A stretch of DNA of 64,000 nucleotides, from the NCBI RefSeq assembly GCF_000739995.1, contig NZ_BBJX01000002.1, positions 248,001 to 312,000 of the forward strand, read 5' to 3'. The notes under the pieces were generated by a model. That model was given only the letters and a program-made list of their open reading frames with translations, was not told where the DNA came from and made no database searches. Of this stretch, positions 15,017-25,921 are shown one piece after another. The position numbers were made by a program, and so were the translations under genes. The stretch is from Comamonas granuli NBRC 101663 (GTDB taxonomy: Bacteria; Pseudomonadota; Gammaproteobacteria; Burkholderiales; Burkholderiaceae_C). Numbering within the stretch: position 1 is the first letter of the stretch; each line of letters begins with the position of its first letter.

Positions 15017-16246
15017 ATGTCCGCCACCAACCCCTTCGCGCGCCACCTGTACCTGCGCATCTGGCTGGCCGTGGTCGCCGGCGTGGCCGTGCTCACGCTG
15101 GCCGTGGGCTGGGCCTGGCGCGTCGCGGCCGAGCAGAACGCCCAGACCCTGGCGCCGCCCGCGCGCGAGATCGTGCTGCGCGACGAGCAGGGCCGCATCG
15201 TGCTGCAGGGCCTGGCGGCGCGCCAGCCCACGGCGCCGGCGCAGGGGCTGGAGTTCCTCGTCGCCACCGAGCAGGGTGGCAGCTATGTGCTGCAGATGGC
15301 GCCGCGCGCCGAGCGCGCCGAGCGTGCCGGCCGGCCCGGTGCCGGCCCGGCGCACCGCGCCATGATGTTCTGGACCCGGCCGCCGTTCGGCTTCGCATGG
15401 ATGCTCGCCGTGGTCGGCATCGCCGTGGCGGTGGGGGTGTTCCCCATCATCCGGCGCCTGACGCAGCGGCTCGAGGCGCTGCAGCGCAGCGTGCAGCGCT
15501 TTGGCGAGGGCGACCTGTCGGTGCGCGTGCCCGCGCAGGGCCACGACGAGGTGGCCCACCTGGCGCGCCAGTTCAACGCCGCCGCCGAACGCGTGGAGGC
15601 CCTGGTGAAGGCGCACAAGTCGCTGCTCGCCAATGCCTCGCACGAGTTGCGCTCGCCCCTGGCGCGCATCCGCATGGGGCTGGAGCTCATGGGCGCGCAG
15701 CCGCCCTCGGCCGCACTGCGCGAGGAGCTGCAGCGCAACATCGCCGAGCTCGACCAGCTCGTGGAGGAAATCCTGCTCGCCAGCCGCCTGGATGTGCGCG
15801 AGGCCGACGTGGGTACCAGCGAGCACGTCGATCTCGTGGGCCTGGCCGCCGAGGAGTGCGCGCGCAGCGGCGCCGAGCTCGAGGTGCAGGCCGACGGCCT
15901 GGAAGTGCAGGCCGTCGCCCGGCTGCTGCGCCGCGCCCTGCGCAACCTGCTGGAGAACGCGCGCCGCTACAGCCACGGGCCGGTCAGCGTCACGCTCGTG
16001 CGGCATGCGGGCATGGCCGAGGTGCGCGTCTGCGACCAGGGCCCGGGCGTGCCCGCGGCGCTGCGCGAGCGCATCTTCGAGCCCTTCTACCGCCTGCCCG
16101 GCGCCAGCGAGCGCGCGGGCGGCGTGGGGCTGGGCCTGGCGCTGGTGCGCTCCATCGCCGGCCGCCACCAGGGCACGGTGCACTGCGAGAACAACCCGCG
16201 GGGCCCGGGCGCCTGCTTTGTGCTGCGCCTGCCGCTGGCGGCCTGA
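15017..16246 (+). CDS. Sensor histidine kinase (HAMP-HisKA-HATPase)
   Basis: A 409-residue membrane kinase. Two transmembrane segments (about 12-34 and 124-144) flank a short periplasmic loop of roughly 90 residues rich in Ala, Arg and Pro. A HAMP linker, the phospho-accepting box NASHELRSPLARIRMGLEL and an ATPase domain with NLLENARRYS, DQGPGVP and GVGLGLALV follow. It forms a pair with the preceding OmpR-type regulator (9 nt spacing). The periplasmic loop contains no recognisable ligand domain, so the stimulus is unknown. It converges on the O-antigen-ligase-like gene with only 5 nt between stops. Confidence 0.93.
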   Translation: MSATNPFARHLYLRIWLAVVAGVAVLTLAVGWAWRVAAEQNAQTLAPPAREIVLRDEQGRIVLQGLAARQPTAPAQGLEFLVATEQGGSYVLQMAPRAERAERAGRPGAGPAHRAMMFWTRPPFGFAWMLAVVGIAVAVGVFPIIRRLTQRLEALQRSVQRFGEGDLSVRVPAQGHDEVAHLARQFNAAAERVEALVKAHKSLLANASHELRSPLARIRMGLELMGAQPPSAALREELQRNIAELDQLVEEILLASRLDVREADVGTSEHVDLVGLAAEECARSGAELEVQADGLEVQAVARLLRRALRNLLENARRYSHGPVSVTLVRHAGMAEVRVCDQGPGVPAALRERIFEPFYRLPGASERAGGVGLGLALVRSIAGRHQGTVHCENNPRGPGACFVLRLPLAA

Positions 16247-16251
16247 GCGGC

Positions 16252-17550
16252 CTACCCGGCGGTGCCCTGCGGCGCTTGTCTCGGCGCGTCCTGGGCCGCG
16301 CTCAGCAGCAGGACGAAGAACAGCGGGAAGAAATGCCGCTCCGTGAGCAATTGCAGCGGCGTGTCCACCATGGCGTACACCATCCAGACCACCCACAGGC
16401 TCGGGCCCATGGCCGCCGCCATGGTCTGCAGGCCGCGCTGGCGCCACAGCAGCCATCCCAGGGTGGCCACCCAGGCCGCATACGCGGCCAGGGCGGGCAG
16501 GCCCCCCTCGATGGCGGCGAACAGCCACTGGTTGTGCGGGTGCTTGCCCCCGCCGTAGAGGCACATGTCGGCGGGCTGTGCCGAGGCGCAGAACGCCTGC
16601 CGGTAGCTGCCGGTGCCATGGCCCAGCACCGGGCGCTGGCCTATGACCTGCAGCGCCTCGCGCCAGATCGCCAGGCGGTGGTCGGCCAGGTTCACGTCGC
16701 CGCGCTGCGCGCTGCCTGCCCCCTCGAAGGCCTGGATCTCGCGCCAGGTGCGGTCCAGGCGGTCCTGCACGCTGCCGGACATCCACAGCGCCGCCGCGCA
16801 CAGCACGGCCATGCCCCCCAGCCAGTGCAGCAGCCAGCGCCGCGGGCAGCACACCAGCGCGAGCACGAACAGCCCGGCCAGCAGCGTGGCATAGCCCGTG
16901 CGCCCGGGCACCAGCCACAGGATGTCGAACACCGCCAGCGCCGCCAGCAGGCCGTGCGCGAGGCGCTGGCGCCATGCCAGCGCCCGGCCGGTGCACGCCC
17001 GGGCCAGCCAGGCCAGCGCGGCCACGGACATCAGCACGTTGTGCGTGATATGGACGTGGAAGATCGCGTCCCCGCCGCCCTTGTAGGGCAGGGGCCAGGG
17101 GCCGGCATCCAGGCGCACCCACAGCGCATGCGCCAGCGACAGCGCCAGCGTCAGGCCCATGGCCAGCAAAAAGGCCTGCAGGCAGCGCCGCGGCCAGGGC
17201 GTATGCCACAGCGCCACGGCGAACAGCGGCAGCAGCAGCAGCGCCGCGCTGCGCAGCAACTGGCCGAGCACGGCCTGCGGGGCGGCGGCGCTCCAGAGGG
17301 AGGCCAGCAGGGCGCTGCCGTACAGGGCCAGTGTCGCCAGGACGGCGGGGTGCCGGCCCACGGCATGCCAGCGCCCGCGCCAGCTCCCGGCTGCCTGGCC
17401 GGCCAGCATGGCGGCGGCGAACAGGGCCGTCAGCACGCTGGTCAGGGCGTTCGACAGCGGAATGGCAAAGGCCAGCGCCACGAGCAAGGCACCGGCGGTG
17501 TTCTGCAACCTGGCAGCCCAGGCCGATGGCGGGAGGAGCGAAGCGGCCAC
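16252..17550 (-). CDS. O-antigen ligase-like (Wzy/WaaL family) membrane protein
   Basis: A protein of about 432 residues with 10-12 hydrophobic spans and the large periplasmic loop typical of the Wzy_C/WaaL superfamily. The loop has HRLAIWREALQVIGQRPVLG, followed by GTGSY and KHPHNQWL, matching the conserved ligase region where Arg and His are functionally important. It would transfer polymerised or single sugar units onto lipid A-core or protein at the periplasmic face. The start is uncertain: GTG at 17550 has GAGAAGG 8 nt upstream; GTG at 17556 is also in frame but too close to that site. It follows the glycosyltransferase fusion gene by 13 nt and closes the ilvE operon, giving a surface-glycan role by context. 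Confidence 0.82.
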   Translation of the reverse strand: MAASLLPPSAWAARLQNTAGALLVALAFAIPLSNALTSVLTALFAAAMLAGQAAGSWRGRWHAVGRHPAVLATLALYGSALLASLWSAAAPQAVLGQLLRSAALLLLPLFAVALWHTPWPRRCLQAFLLAMGLTLALSLAHALWVRLDAGPWPLPYKGGGDAIFHVHITHNVLMSVAALAWLARACTGRALAWRQRLAHGLLAALAVFDILWLVPGRTGYATLLAGLFVLALVCCPRRWLLHWLGGMAVLCAAALWMSGSVQDRLDRTWREIQAFEGAGSAQRGDVNLADHRLAIWREALQVIGQRPVLGHGTGSYRQAFCASAQPADMCLYGGGKHPHNQWLFAAIEGGLPALAAYAAWVATLGWLLWRQRGLQTMAAAMGPSLWVVWMVYAMVDTPLQLLTERHFFPLFFVLLLSAAQDAPRQAPQGTAG

Positions 17551-17563
17551 GGGCACAGCCTTC

Positions 17564-19489
17564 TCAGTAGCGGGCCGGGGCCTGCCAGAACCCGACCACG
17601 CGCCCCCAGGCGCGCGCCAGGTGGCGCGGCGAGGGCAGCAGCACGCGCACGGCCAGCACGGCCAGCGACTGCAGCCGGGCCTTGCGGCGCAGCCGCCGGG
17701 CGGCATCGGTGCCCGCGTGCTTGGCGGTGAACAGGATCTTGGAGCGCGCATGGTGCAGGCCGCGCAGGTATTCCACGCGCCAGGGGTGGCGGCCGCGCAC
17801 CGAGCCGCGGTTGGCGTGGGCCACGCGCACGGCGGGCTCGAGCACCACCGCCCGGCGCATCTGCAGCAGGCGCAGGCACAGGTCTTCGTCCTCGTAGTAG
17901 AGGAAGAAGCGCGTGTCGAACCAGGTGCGTGTGGGCAGGGCGTCCAGGCGCAGCAGCATCACCGCGCCGCAGGCATAGCCCACGCACAGGGGGCCTTGCG
18001 CCGCCGGCCCGCGCGCCGTGCTGTGCAACCGCGGCCAGCCGTAGTTGAGCTGCGCGTGCCCCTGCAGATCGACGAGCTGCGGCACGACCACGGCGGCCTC
18101 GGGCCAGCGCTGCGCGGCCTGCAGCAGGGCCTGGGCGTCGGCGGTGTGCACCAGGCAGTCCGGGTTCAGCAGCAGGGCGTAGGGGGTGCGGACCTGGGCC
18201 AGGGCCAGGTTGTTGGCCGCGCCGAAACCCTGGTTGGTGTCCAGGCCGATCCACTGCGCCTGCGGCAGGAGCCGCCGTACCAGGGCCGGCGTTGCGTCGT
18301 GGCTGCCGTTGTCCACCACGATCACTTGCGGCCAGTCGGCGAGGGCGCGCGCCAGCGGCTCGAGGCAATGGGCGCTGTTGAAGGTCACCACCACGGCAGT
18401 CACGTCGGCCAAGGGGTGGCGCCTGGGCGCCGCCGCGCTGTCCGCCAGCGGCGCTGCGGCCGGGGTGGCAGGCGCCAGTACGGACGTTGCCGGCGCGTGG
18501 GGCGCGGGCCGCACGGGGAGGGGAAACAGGCTTTCCCAGTCGATGGCCAGCCGCTGCGGCACCAGCAGCACGCAGGGCAGGTGGCGGGCATTGGCCTGCG
18601 GGCCTGCCAGCCGCTGGAGGTACACGGGGTTGCCGCCATGGCGCAGAGCCGTCCACAGCCGCGCCAGCAGGCCCCGGCGCGCCGGGTTGCCGCGCACCAC
18701 TTGCCAGGCCTCATAGGCCACGCCGGTCTGGCGCAGGCGCTCGAGCACGGTGGGCAGGTGGCCCTTGTCCACCTCGACCTGGATCACCGGGGCGTGTGCG
18801 CGTATGGTCTGCAAGGCCCCCTGCAGGGCCTCTATCTCGTGGCCCTCGATGTCGAACTTGATGAACGCCACGTCGGCAATGCCCAGGCGCTGCACCAGCG
18901 CGTCCAGGCTGACCGCGGGCACCACGGTGGTGCCGTCCGTGCCGTCCTGGCTCACGCGGGCGTGGCCCAGGTTGCCATGGCGCTCCATCTGCAGGCGCAC
19001 CTGCCCTTCGCGGTCCGAAATGGCGGCGCAGACGACGGTGGACTTCTCCTCCAGCCCGTTCCAGGCAAGGTTGGCCCGCGCCACATGGGCGTAACTCTGC
19101 ACCGCATCGACGGCGAGCACGCCGCCGAAGTCCGGCCCCAGCTCCACGCTGTAGTTGCCGATGTGGCAGCCCAGGTCGACCAGGGTGCTGCGCGCCAGGC
19201 GCTCGGCGCCCAGGCCCTGGCGGCAGACGTGGCGCGCCACGGCGATCTCCTCGGCTTCGAAGGCGCCGAACTTGGCCGTGTAGCCGCTGACATAGTCGCC
19301 CGGCATCACGAAATAGCGCCGGTGCTGCCGGCCCTGCAGGAAAAAGCGCCCGCCCCGCTGCAGCAGCGGGTGCAGGAGCTTGAACCAGTAGACCCGCGGG
19401 GAGATGCGCAGGCCGGTATCAATGGGGGCGGCACGGCCGGGCGGCTGCGCCGGTGCCTTGTCCAGGCCCACGGCCTCCGGGATGCTCAA
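17564..19489 (-). CDS. Fusion of FkbM-type methyltransferase and GT2 glycosyltransferase
   Basis: A two-domain protein of about 641 residues. The N-terminal half (about 60-250) is a FkbM-family SAM methyltransferase with LVDLGCHIGNYS (motif I) and FIKFDIEGHEIEALQGA. An Ala/Pro-rich linker (about 325-358) leads to a GT2 glycosyltransferase (about 361-600) with VVVTFNS, VVDNGSHD, NQGFGAANN and LLLNPDCLV, resembling rhamnosyltransferases. One chain could thus add and O-methylate a sugar on a surface glycan. The start is probably TTG at 19489, overlapping the preceding stop (TTGA); GTG at 19471 is an alternative. It lies between the zinc-finger gene and the O-antigen-ligase-like gene in a compact operon. 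Confidence 0.85.
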   Translation of the reverse strand: MSIPEAVGLDKAPAQPPGRAAPIDTGLRISPRVYWFKLLHPLLQRGGRFFLQGRQHRRYFVMPGDYVSGYTAKFGAFEAEEIAVARHVCRQGLGAERLARSTLVDLGCHIGNYSVELGPDFGGVLAVDAVQSYAHVARANLAWNGLEEKSTVVCAAISDREGQVRLQMERHGNLGHARVSQDGTDGTTVVPAVSLDALVQRLGIADVAFIKFDIEGHEIEALQGALQTIRAHAPVIQVEVDKGHLPTVLERLRQTGVAYEAWQVVRGNPARRGLLARLWTALRHGGNPVYLQRLAGPQANARHLPCVLLVPQRLAIDWESLFPLPVRPAPHAPATSVLAPATPAAAPLADSAAAPRRHPLADVTAVVVTFNSAHCLEPLARALADWPQVIVVDNGSHDATPALVRRLLPQAQWIGLDTNQGFGAANNLALAQVRTPYALLLNPDCLVHTADAQALLQAAQRWPEAAVVVPQLVDLQGHAQLNYGWPRLHSTARGPAAQGPLCVGYACGAVMLLRLDALPTRTWFDTRFFLYYEDEDLCLRLLQMRRAVVLEPAVRVAHANRGSVRGRHPWRVEYLRGLHHARSKILFTAKHAGTDAARRLRRKARLQSLAVLAVRVLLPSPRHLARAWGRVVGFWQAPARY

Positions 19490-19692
19490 TGCGCGCCCCT
19501 GGCGACCTCTCCGGCCTTGAGCCGATAGTGCGTGCCGCAGTAGGGGCAACGTGCCTCGCCGGTGCGCGCCACGTCGAGGAACACCCGCGGGTGGTTGTTC
19601 CACAGCTTCATGTCGGCCTGGGGGCTGGGACAGAACACGCCGCCCTGGGGATTGAGATCCTTGGCCAGCAATTCAACGACGGCTTGGGACAT
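19486..19692 (-). CDS. CHCC zinc-finger domain protein
   Basis: A 68-residue protein with the pattern C, H, CPYC (FCPSPQ, NNHPRVFLD, ARCPYCGTHY), the zf-CHCC fold also found in the NDUFS6 subunit of mitochondrial complex I. In many proteobacteria a free-standing gene of this type sits next to ilvE or lipopolysaccharide genes, as here. The exact role is not established. It starts 3 nt before the end of the ilvE stop region, so the two are effectively coupled, and its own stop overlaps the next start. Confidence 0.9.
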   Translation of the reverse strand: MSQAVVELLAKDLNPQGGVFCPSPQADMKLWNNHPRVFLDVARTGEARCPYCGTHYRLKAGEVARGAH

Positions 19693-19694
19693 GG

Positions 19695-20633
19695 TCAGAC
19701 CTTGGTGAGCCAGTGGGCGTATTTCGGGTTGCGTCCGTTGACGATGTCGAAGAACGCGTTCTGGATTTTCTCGGTGATGGGGCCGCGGCTGCCCGCGCCG
19801 ATCTCGATGCGGTCGAGTTCGCGGATGGGCGTGACCTCGGCGGCCGTGCCGGTGAAGAAGGCTTCGTCGGCGATGTACACCTCGTCGCGCGTGATGCGCT
19901 TTTGCACGATCTCCAGGCCCAGGTCCTGGGCGATGTGGAACACCGTGTTGCGCGTGATGCCGTTGAGCGCACCGGCCGAGAGGTCGGGCGTGTAGATCAC
20001 GCCGCTCTTGATGACAAAGATGTTCTCGCCCGCACCTTCGGAGACGAAGCCGCTGCTGTCGAGCAGCAGCGCTTCGTCGTAGCCCTCGTCCGTGGCTTCC
20101 ATGTTGGCCAGGATGGAGTTGGTGTAGTTGCTCACCGCCTTGGCCTGCGTCATGGTGATGTTGACGTGGTGGCGCGTGTAGCTGCTGGTCTTGACGCGGA
20201 TGCCGCGCTTCATGCCCTCTTCGCCCAGGTAGGCGCCCCAGGCCCAGGCGGCGACCATCAGGTGGATGGTGTTGCCCTTGGGCGAGACACCCAGCTTCTT
20301 GTCGCCGATCCAGGTGAGCGGGCGCAGGTAGCAGGATTCCAGATTGTTGGCGCGCACCACGGCCTTTTGCGCCTCGTTGACCTGCTCCATGGTGAAGGGG
20401 ATCTTCATGCGCAGGATCTTGGCGCTGTTGAACAGGCGCTCCGTGTGCTCCTGCAGGCGGAAGATGGCCGTGCCATTGACCGTGTTGTAGGCGCGCACGC
20501 CCTCGAAAGCGCCGCAGCCGTAGTGCAGCGTGTGGGTCAGCACGTGGATCTTGGCGTCGCGCCAATCGACCATCTGGCCGTCCATCCAGATCTTGCCGTC
20601 ACGGTCGGCCATGGAGGGTACAACGGGGCTCAT
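19695..20633 (-). CDS. ilvE: Branched-chain amino acid aminotransferase
   Basis: A 312-residue class IV PLP-dependent transaminase that interconverts Leu, Ile and Val with their keto acids in the cytoplasm. The N-terminal MDGQMVDWRDAKIHVLTHTLHYGCGAFEGVR region is diagnostic; the PLP Lys lies in the TQAKAVSNY segment, and SEGAGENIF plus FFTGTAAEVTPI complete the fold. Length is standard. AAAGGA lies 5 nt before the ATG. It heads an operon whose later genes act in glycan assembly, an arrangement common in betaproteobacteria and probably not a functional link. Confidence 0.96.
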   Translation of the reverse strand: MSPVVPSMADRDGKIWMDGQMVDWRDAKIHVLTHTLHYGCGAFEGVRAYNTVNGTAIFRLQEHTERLFNSAKILRMKIPFTMEQVNEAQKAVVRANNLESCYLRPLTWIGDKKLGVSPKGNTIHLMVAAWAWGAYLGEEGMKRGIRVKTSSYTRHHVNITMTQAKAVSNYTNSILANMEATDEGYDEALLLDSSGFVSEGAGENIFVIKSGVIYTPDLSAGALNGITRNTVFHIAQDLGLEIVQKRITRDEVYIADEAFFTGTAAEVTPIRELDRIEIGAGSRGPITEKIQNAFFDIVNGRNPKYAHWLTKV

Positions 20634-20701
20634 AGGGGTCCTTTGCTCAGGGTTCGCGAATCCTGCGATTCTACGGCGCGCAGTCCAGGCGCCGGGGGGC
20701 T

Positions 20702-22081
20702 TCAGGCCAAGGCGCGCACGGCGTCGAGCGCCTGCTCGATGCGTTCGACGGCATGGATTTCCAGCCCCGCAATCGGCTGGCGCGGGGCGTTGGCCTTGGG
20801 CACCACGGCCACGGTGAAGCCCAGCTTGGCCGCCTCGCGCAGCCGCTCCTGTCCGCGCGGCGCCGGGCGCACCTCACCCGCCAGGCCCACCTCGCCGAAG
20901 GCGATGAAGCCCTTGGGCAGGGCGCGGCTGCGCAGGCTCGATGCGATGGCCAGCATCACCGCCAGGTCGGCGGCGGGCTCGCTGATGCGCACGCCGCCCA
21001 CGGCGTTGACGAACACGTCCTGGTCGGCGCAGGCCACGCCCGCATGCCGGTGCAGCACGGCCAGCAGCATGGCCAGGCGGTCGCGCTCCAGCCCCACGGA
21101 CAGGCGCCGCGGATTGGGGCCGCCGCCATCGACCAGGGCCTGGATTTCGACCAGCAGCGGGCGCGTGCCTTCGAGCGTGACGAGCACGCAACTGCCGGGC
21201 ACGGGTTCGCTATGCTGCGAGAGGAAGATGGCGCTGGGGTTGGAGACACCTTTCAGGCCGCGTTCGGTCATGGCGAACACGCCGATCTCGTTGACCGCGC
21301 CGAAGCGGTTCTTGATGGCGCGCACCAGGCGGAAGTTGGAGTGCGTGTCGCCCTCGAAGTACAGCACGGTATCGACCATGTGCTCGAGCACGCGCGGGCC
21401 GGCGAGCGCGCCCTCCTTGGTCACGTGGCCCACCAGCACCATGGCGATGCCCGTGGCCTTGGCCGCCCGCGTGAGGTGGGCGGCGCATTCGCGCACCTGC
21501 GCGACCGAGCCCGGCGCCGAGGTGAGCTGGTCGGAGAACACCGTCTGGATGGAGTCGATCACCGCCACGGCGGGCTGCACGGCCTCCGTGGTGGCGAGGA
21601 TTTTTTCAAGCTGCGTCTCGGCCAGCACCTGCACCTGGCTGTGGTCCAGGCCCAGGCGGCGCGAGCGCAGCGCCACCTGGGCGCCGCTTTCCTCGCCCGT
21701 GACGTAGAGCGTGGGCAGACCCTTGCGCTGCAGGGCGTCCAGGGCCTGCAGCAGCAGCGTGGACTTTCCAATGCCGGGGTCGCCCCCGATCAGCACCACG
21801 CCGCCCTCGACGATGCCGCCGCCCAGCACGCGGTCGAGTTCGGCCAGGCCGCTTTCGGTGCGCGCCACCTCCTGGGCCTCGATGGCCGAGAGCGGGGTGA
21901 CGGGCTGCGCCGCATTGAGCGCCAGGGCCCCCGCTTGGCTGTAGCGGTTGCGGGCCGCGCCGGCTTCGGCCAGGGTTTCGGTGAGGGTGTTCCAGGCCTG
22001 GCAGTGCGGGCACCGGCCCAGCCACTTGGGCGTGGTGCCGCCGCATTCAGAGCAGGTGTAGAGCGTCTTGTCGCGGGACAT
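20702..22081 (-). CDS. radA: DNA repair protein RadA
   Basis: A 459-residue RecA-like ATPase that promotes branch migration during recombinational repair. Ordered features are an N-terminal C4 zinc finger (CSECGGTTPKWLGRCPHCQ), Walker A GGDPGIGKSTLL, the RadA signature KNRFGAVNEIG, and a Lon-protease-like C-terminal domain (from about 285). Length matches the family. The gene is on the minus strand with an independent-looking upstream region of about 80 nt before the short ORF at 22166-22294. Confidence 0.97.
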   Translation of the reverse strand: MSRDKTLYTCSECGGTTPKWLGRCPHCQAWNTLTETLAEAGAARNRYSQAGALALNAAQPVTPLSAIEAQEVARTESGLAELDRVLGGGIVEGGVVLIGGDPGIGKSTLLLQALDALQRKGLPTLYVTGEESGAQVALRSRRLGLDHSQVQVLAETQLEKILATTEAVQPAVAVIDSIQTVFSDQLTSAPGSVAQVRECAAHLTRAAKATGIAMVLVGHVTKEGALAGPRVLEHMVDTVLYFEGDTHSNFRLVRAIKNRFGAVNEIGVFAMTERGLKGVSNPSAIFLSQHSEPVPGSCVLVTLEGTRPLLVEIQALVDGGGPNPRRLSVGLERDRLAMLLAVLHRHAGVACADQDVFVNAVGGVRISEPAADLAVMLAIASSLRSRALPKGFIAFGEVGLAGEVRPAPRGQERLREAAKLGFTVAVVPKANAPRQPIAGLEIHAVERIEQALDAVRALA

Positions 22082-22165
22082 GGGCGGCGGGGTGGGGATG
22101 GAGGGCCCGCCACTGTAGCGCAGCCGCCCCGCCTGCGGCCTCCGGGGCCGCAGCAGGCGGGGCGC

Positions 22166-22294
22166 TCAGGCGGCCGTGAGCCAGTAGCCCGCGTTGAAAG
22201 GGCTGCTCATGCGTAGCGCCAGCGGGGAGATGTCCACGAGCTTGTCGGTGGGCATTTTTTCCTCGCACTCCTCGCCGAGGGGGATGCCCTGCAC
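22166..22294 (-). CDS. Possible small protein, 42 residues
   Basis: A short open frame beginning with GTG (V/M-QGIPLGEECEEK) and ending NAGYWLTAA; an internal ATG gives a 29-residue form. The composition (mixed, with few Arg/Ala runs) looks more protein-like than the usual shadow frames of this GC-rich DNA, and it fills the gap between radA and barstar. It could also be the decayed C terminus of a lost gene. The GTG lies inside an 18-bp perfect palindrome, so translation may be hindered by structure. No family recognised. Confidence 0.3.
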   Translation of the reverse strand: MQGIPLGEECEEKMPTDKLVDISPLALRMSSPFNAGYWLTAA

Positions 22295-22304
22295 GCGTGC
22301 AGGG
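22287..22304. promoter_or_regulatory. 18-bp perfect palindrome
   Basis: CCCTGCACGCGTGCAGGG is self-complementary over all 18 bases. It overlaps the possible GTG start of the small protein gene and lies between barstar and radA. It could be an operator or a strong stem; no regulator can be assigned. Confidence 0.5.
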
Positions 22305-22322
22305 GCCTGCGGGGCCGGGTTC

Positions 22323-22357
22323 GCCCGTTCTGCCTGGCCGGTGGTCGCAGAACGGGC
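22323..22357 (-). terminator. Perfect 11-bp stem at the end of the barstar gene
   Basis: GCCCGTTCTGC and GCAGAACGGGC pair perfectly around a 13-nt loop. The stem begins at the last base of the barstar stop codon, where a terminator is expected, but there is no T-run on the minus strand, so it may act as a Rho-assisted terminator or as a stabiliser of the 3' end. Confidence 0.5.
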
Positions 22358-22902
22358 TACAGAAAAGAATAGAAACAGCGGAACGGGATCTTGCGGTCGC
22401 TCCAGTACTCGGCGGCGTCGCGGAAGACGTCGAGCAGCTGCTCGCGGGCTTCCTTGTCGAATTTGGCCGTGGCCGGGATCTGCTCCAGCACCACGACGAA
22501 GCCGGGCTGCGGGCCCGACTTGTGCAGGGGGTCGGTGAGGCAGTCGCACAGCGCATCGAAGTTCTTGCCAAAATGCGCCGGGAAGGTGAACTGCTGCGCG
22601 ATCAGGTCCAGCACGTCCTGCTTGGTCTGGGCGTGGGCCAGGTTGGCATAGAGGAAGTGGTGCCCCAGGCGGGCGGCGGCCTCCTGCAGGTCATGCACGC
22701 GAAAGGCACGGATGGACTGCACGATGTTGGGGCGCACACCGCGCAGTGGTACTTCCGATTCCTTACGAAGTGGTGTGTCCATCTCCGCTTCTCTTTCTCT
22801 TCCAGTCAAAAACAAGTCCCGGGACCGTTGCTGCAGGTCTCCGGGAAGCCATCGGGCGGTCATGGACCCCGGCACGGCCAGGGTGCAGAGGTTGGGGTTC
22901 AT
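22357..22902 (-). CDS. Barstar-family ribonuclease inhibitor, N-terminally extended
   Basis: A 181-residue cytoplasmic inhibitor. The barstar fold occupies about residues 65-175, with the marker FPAHFGKNFDALCDCLTD and the C-terminal strand PFRCFYSF. The first 60 residues have no counterpart in classical barstar (about 90 residues). The ATG overlaps the ribonuclease stop (ATGA), coupling translation of toxin and antidote; an internal ATG at 22782 (MDTPLRK) is preceded by GGAG and would give a 141-residue form. It should bind and silence the upstream ribonuclease inside the producing cell. Confidence 0.88.
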   Translation of the reverse strand: MNPNLCTLAVPGSMTARWLPGDLQQRSRDLFLTGREREAEMDTPLRKESEVPLRGVRPNIVQSIRAFRVHDLQEAAARLGHHFLYANLAHAQTKQDVLDLIAQQFTFPAHFGKNFDALCDCLTDPLHKSGPQPGFVVVLEQIPATAKFDKEAREQLLDVFRDAAEYWSDRKIPFRCFYSFL

Positions 22903-23306
22903 TCGATAATTTCGCGAAAACTGGCGTAATGGTCGCTGGTGTAATAGCAAGCCTCTGGCGTGCGGGGCTGGTAGCCGCCGCACACGATGCGCCGGGCGCC
23001 ACGGTGGCGTACGCCAGGTGTTCTGACGGTGTATTCGCGGTAGTAGCCGCGTTTGTGCTGGGGCAGCAGCCTTTCGCGATTGCCAAAGACCGTGCCGTCC
23101 TTCTCATAAGGAAAAGGCCCGCCCTGGCGGATCAGCGCATAGGTCTCACGACCCTGGGGGGGCAGTTGCGCGACAGGGATGCTCTCCTGGCTGCCACCGG
23201 CTGGCAGGCCGCGCGCCATGCCCGGCAGGGGCGCGAGCGCGCAAGCAAAAACCAACATCCATGCGGCGAATGCCCTGCTCGCCCTCCAGGCACCAGCCTT
23301 CAGCAT
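22899..23306 (-). CDS. Secreted barnase-type (T1/N1 family) ribonuclease
   Basis: A 135-residue precursor with a signal peptide ending around GMARG (residue 32). The mature part carries the microbial-ribonuclease core: PFPYEKDGTVFGNRE, GYYREYTVRTPG and the terminal YYTSDHYASF. The catalytic base Glu (E91), Arg (R102/R105) and acid His (H126) of the barnase mechanism are all present, so it should cleave RNA after guanosine. The start is ATG 23306 with AAAGGTG 8 nt upstream. The inhibitor gene overlaps its stop. Natural role (nutrient scavenging or competition) is not shown by sequence. Confidence 0.9.
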   Translation of the reverse strand: MLKAGAWRASRAFAAWMLVFACALAPLPGMARGLPAGGSQESIPVAQLPPQGRETYALIRQGGPFPYEKDGTVFGNRERLLPQHKRGYYREYTVRTPGVRHRGARRIVCGGYQPRTPEACYYTSDHYASFREIIE

Positions 23307-23461
23307 CAATCCACACCTTTCAGAAACTACGGGTTTACCCGAAATTTCGAACCGCTAGTGTGACGGAAACCCCCTGAAAATGCAAGCATGTGCCTATTCT
23401 TTAGGCAGTTTTTGCCCGGGCCGGGGGCTTGGGAAGTCAGTGTTCGCTTTGGCGCCGGGCC

Positions 23462-25759
<2,298 letters not shown>

Positions 25760-25921
25760 GGTGGGTCTCCGCGATGCAATCGGCTGCCGGCGCCTGGGCG
25801 TCCCGGCACCGGCAGGGCGGCTGCCCCGGTGTTCGGCGGGCAGCCAGGGAAGGGATTATGGGTCTTCGCCCGGGGGCCTTACCAGAAGCCCCTGGGGTCC
25901 ATGCCATTGTGACGCAAATTC

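Noticed and set aside
22047-22571. Minus-strand frame overlapping barstar and radA ends
   Set aside because: It is low-complexity Ser/Arg/Pro and overlaps two real genes in other frames.
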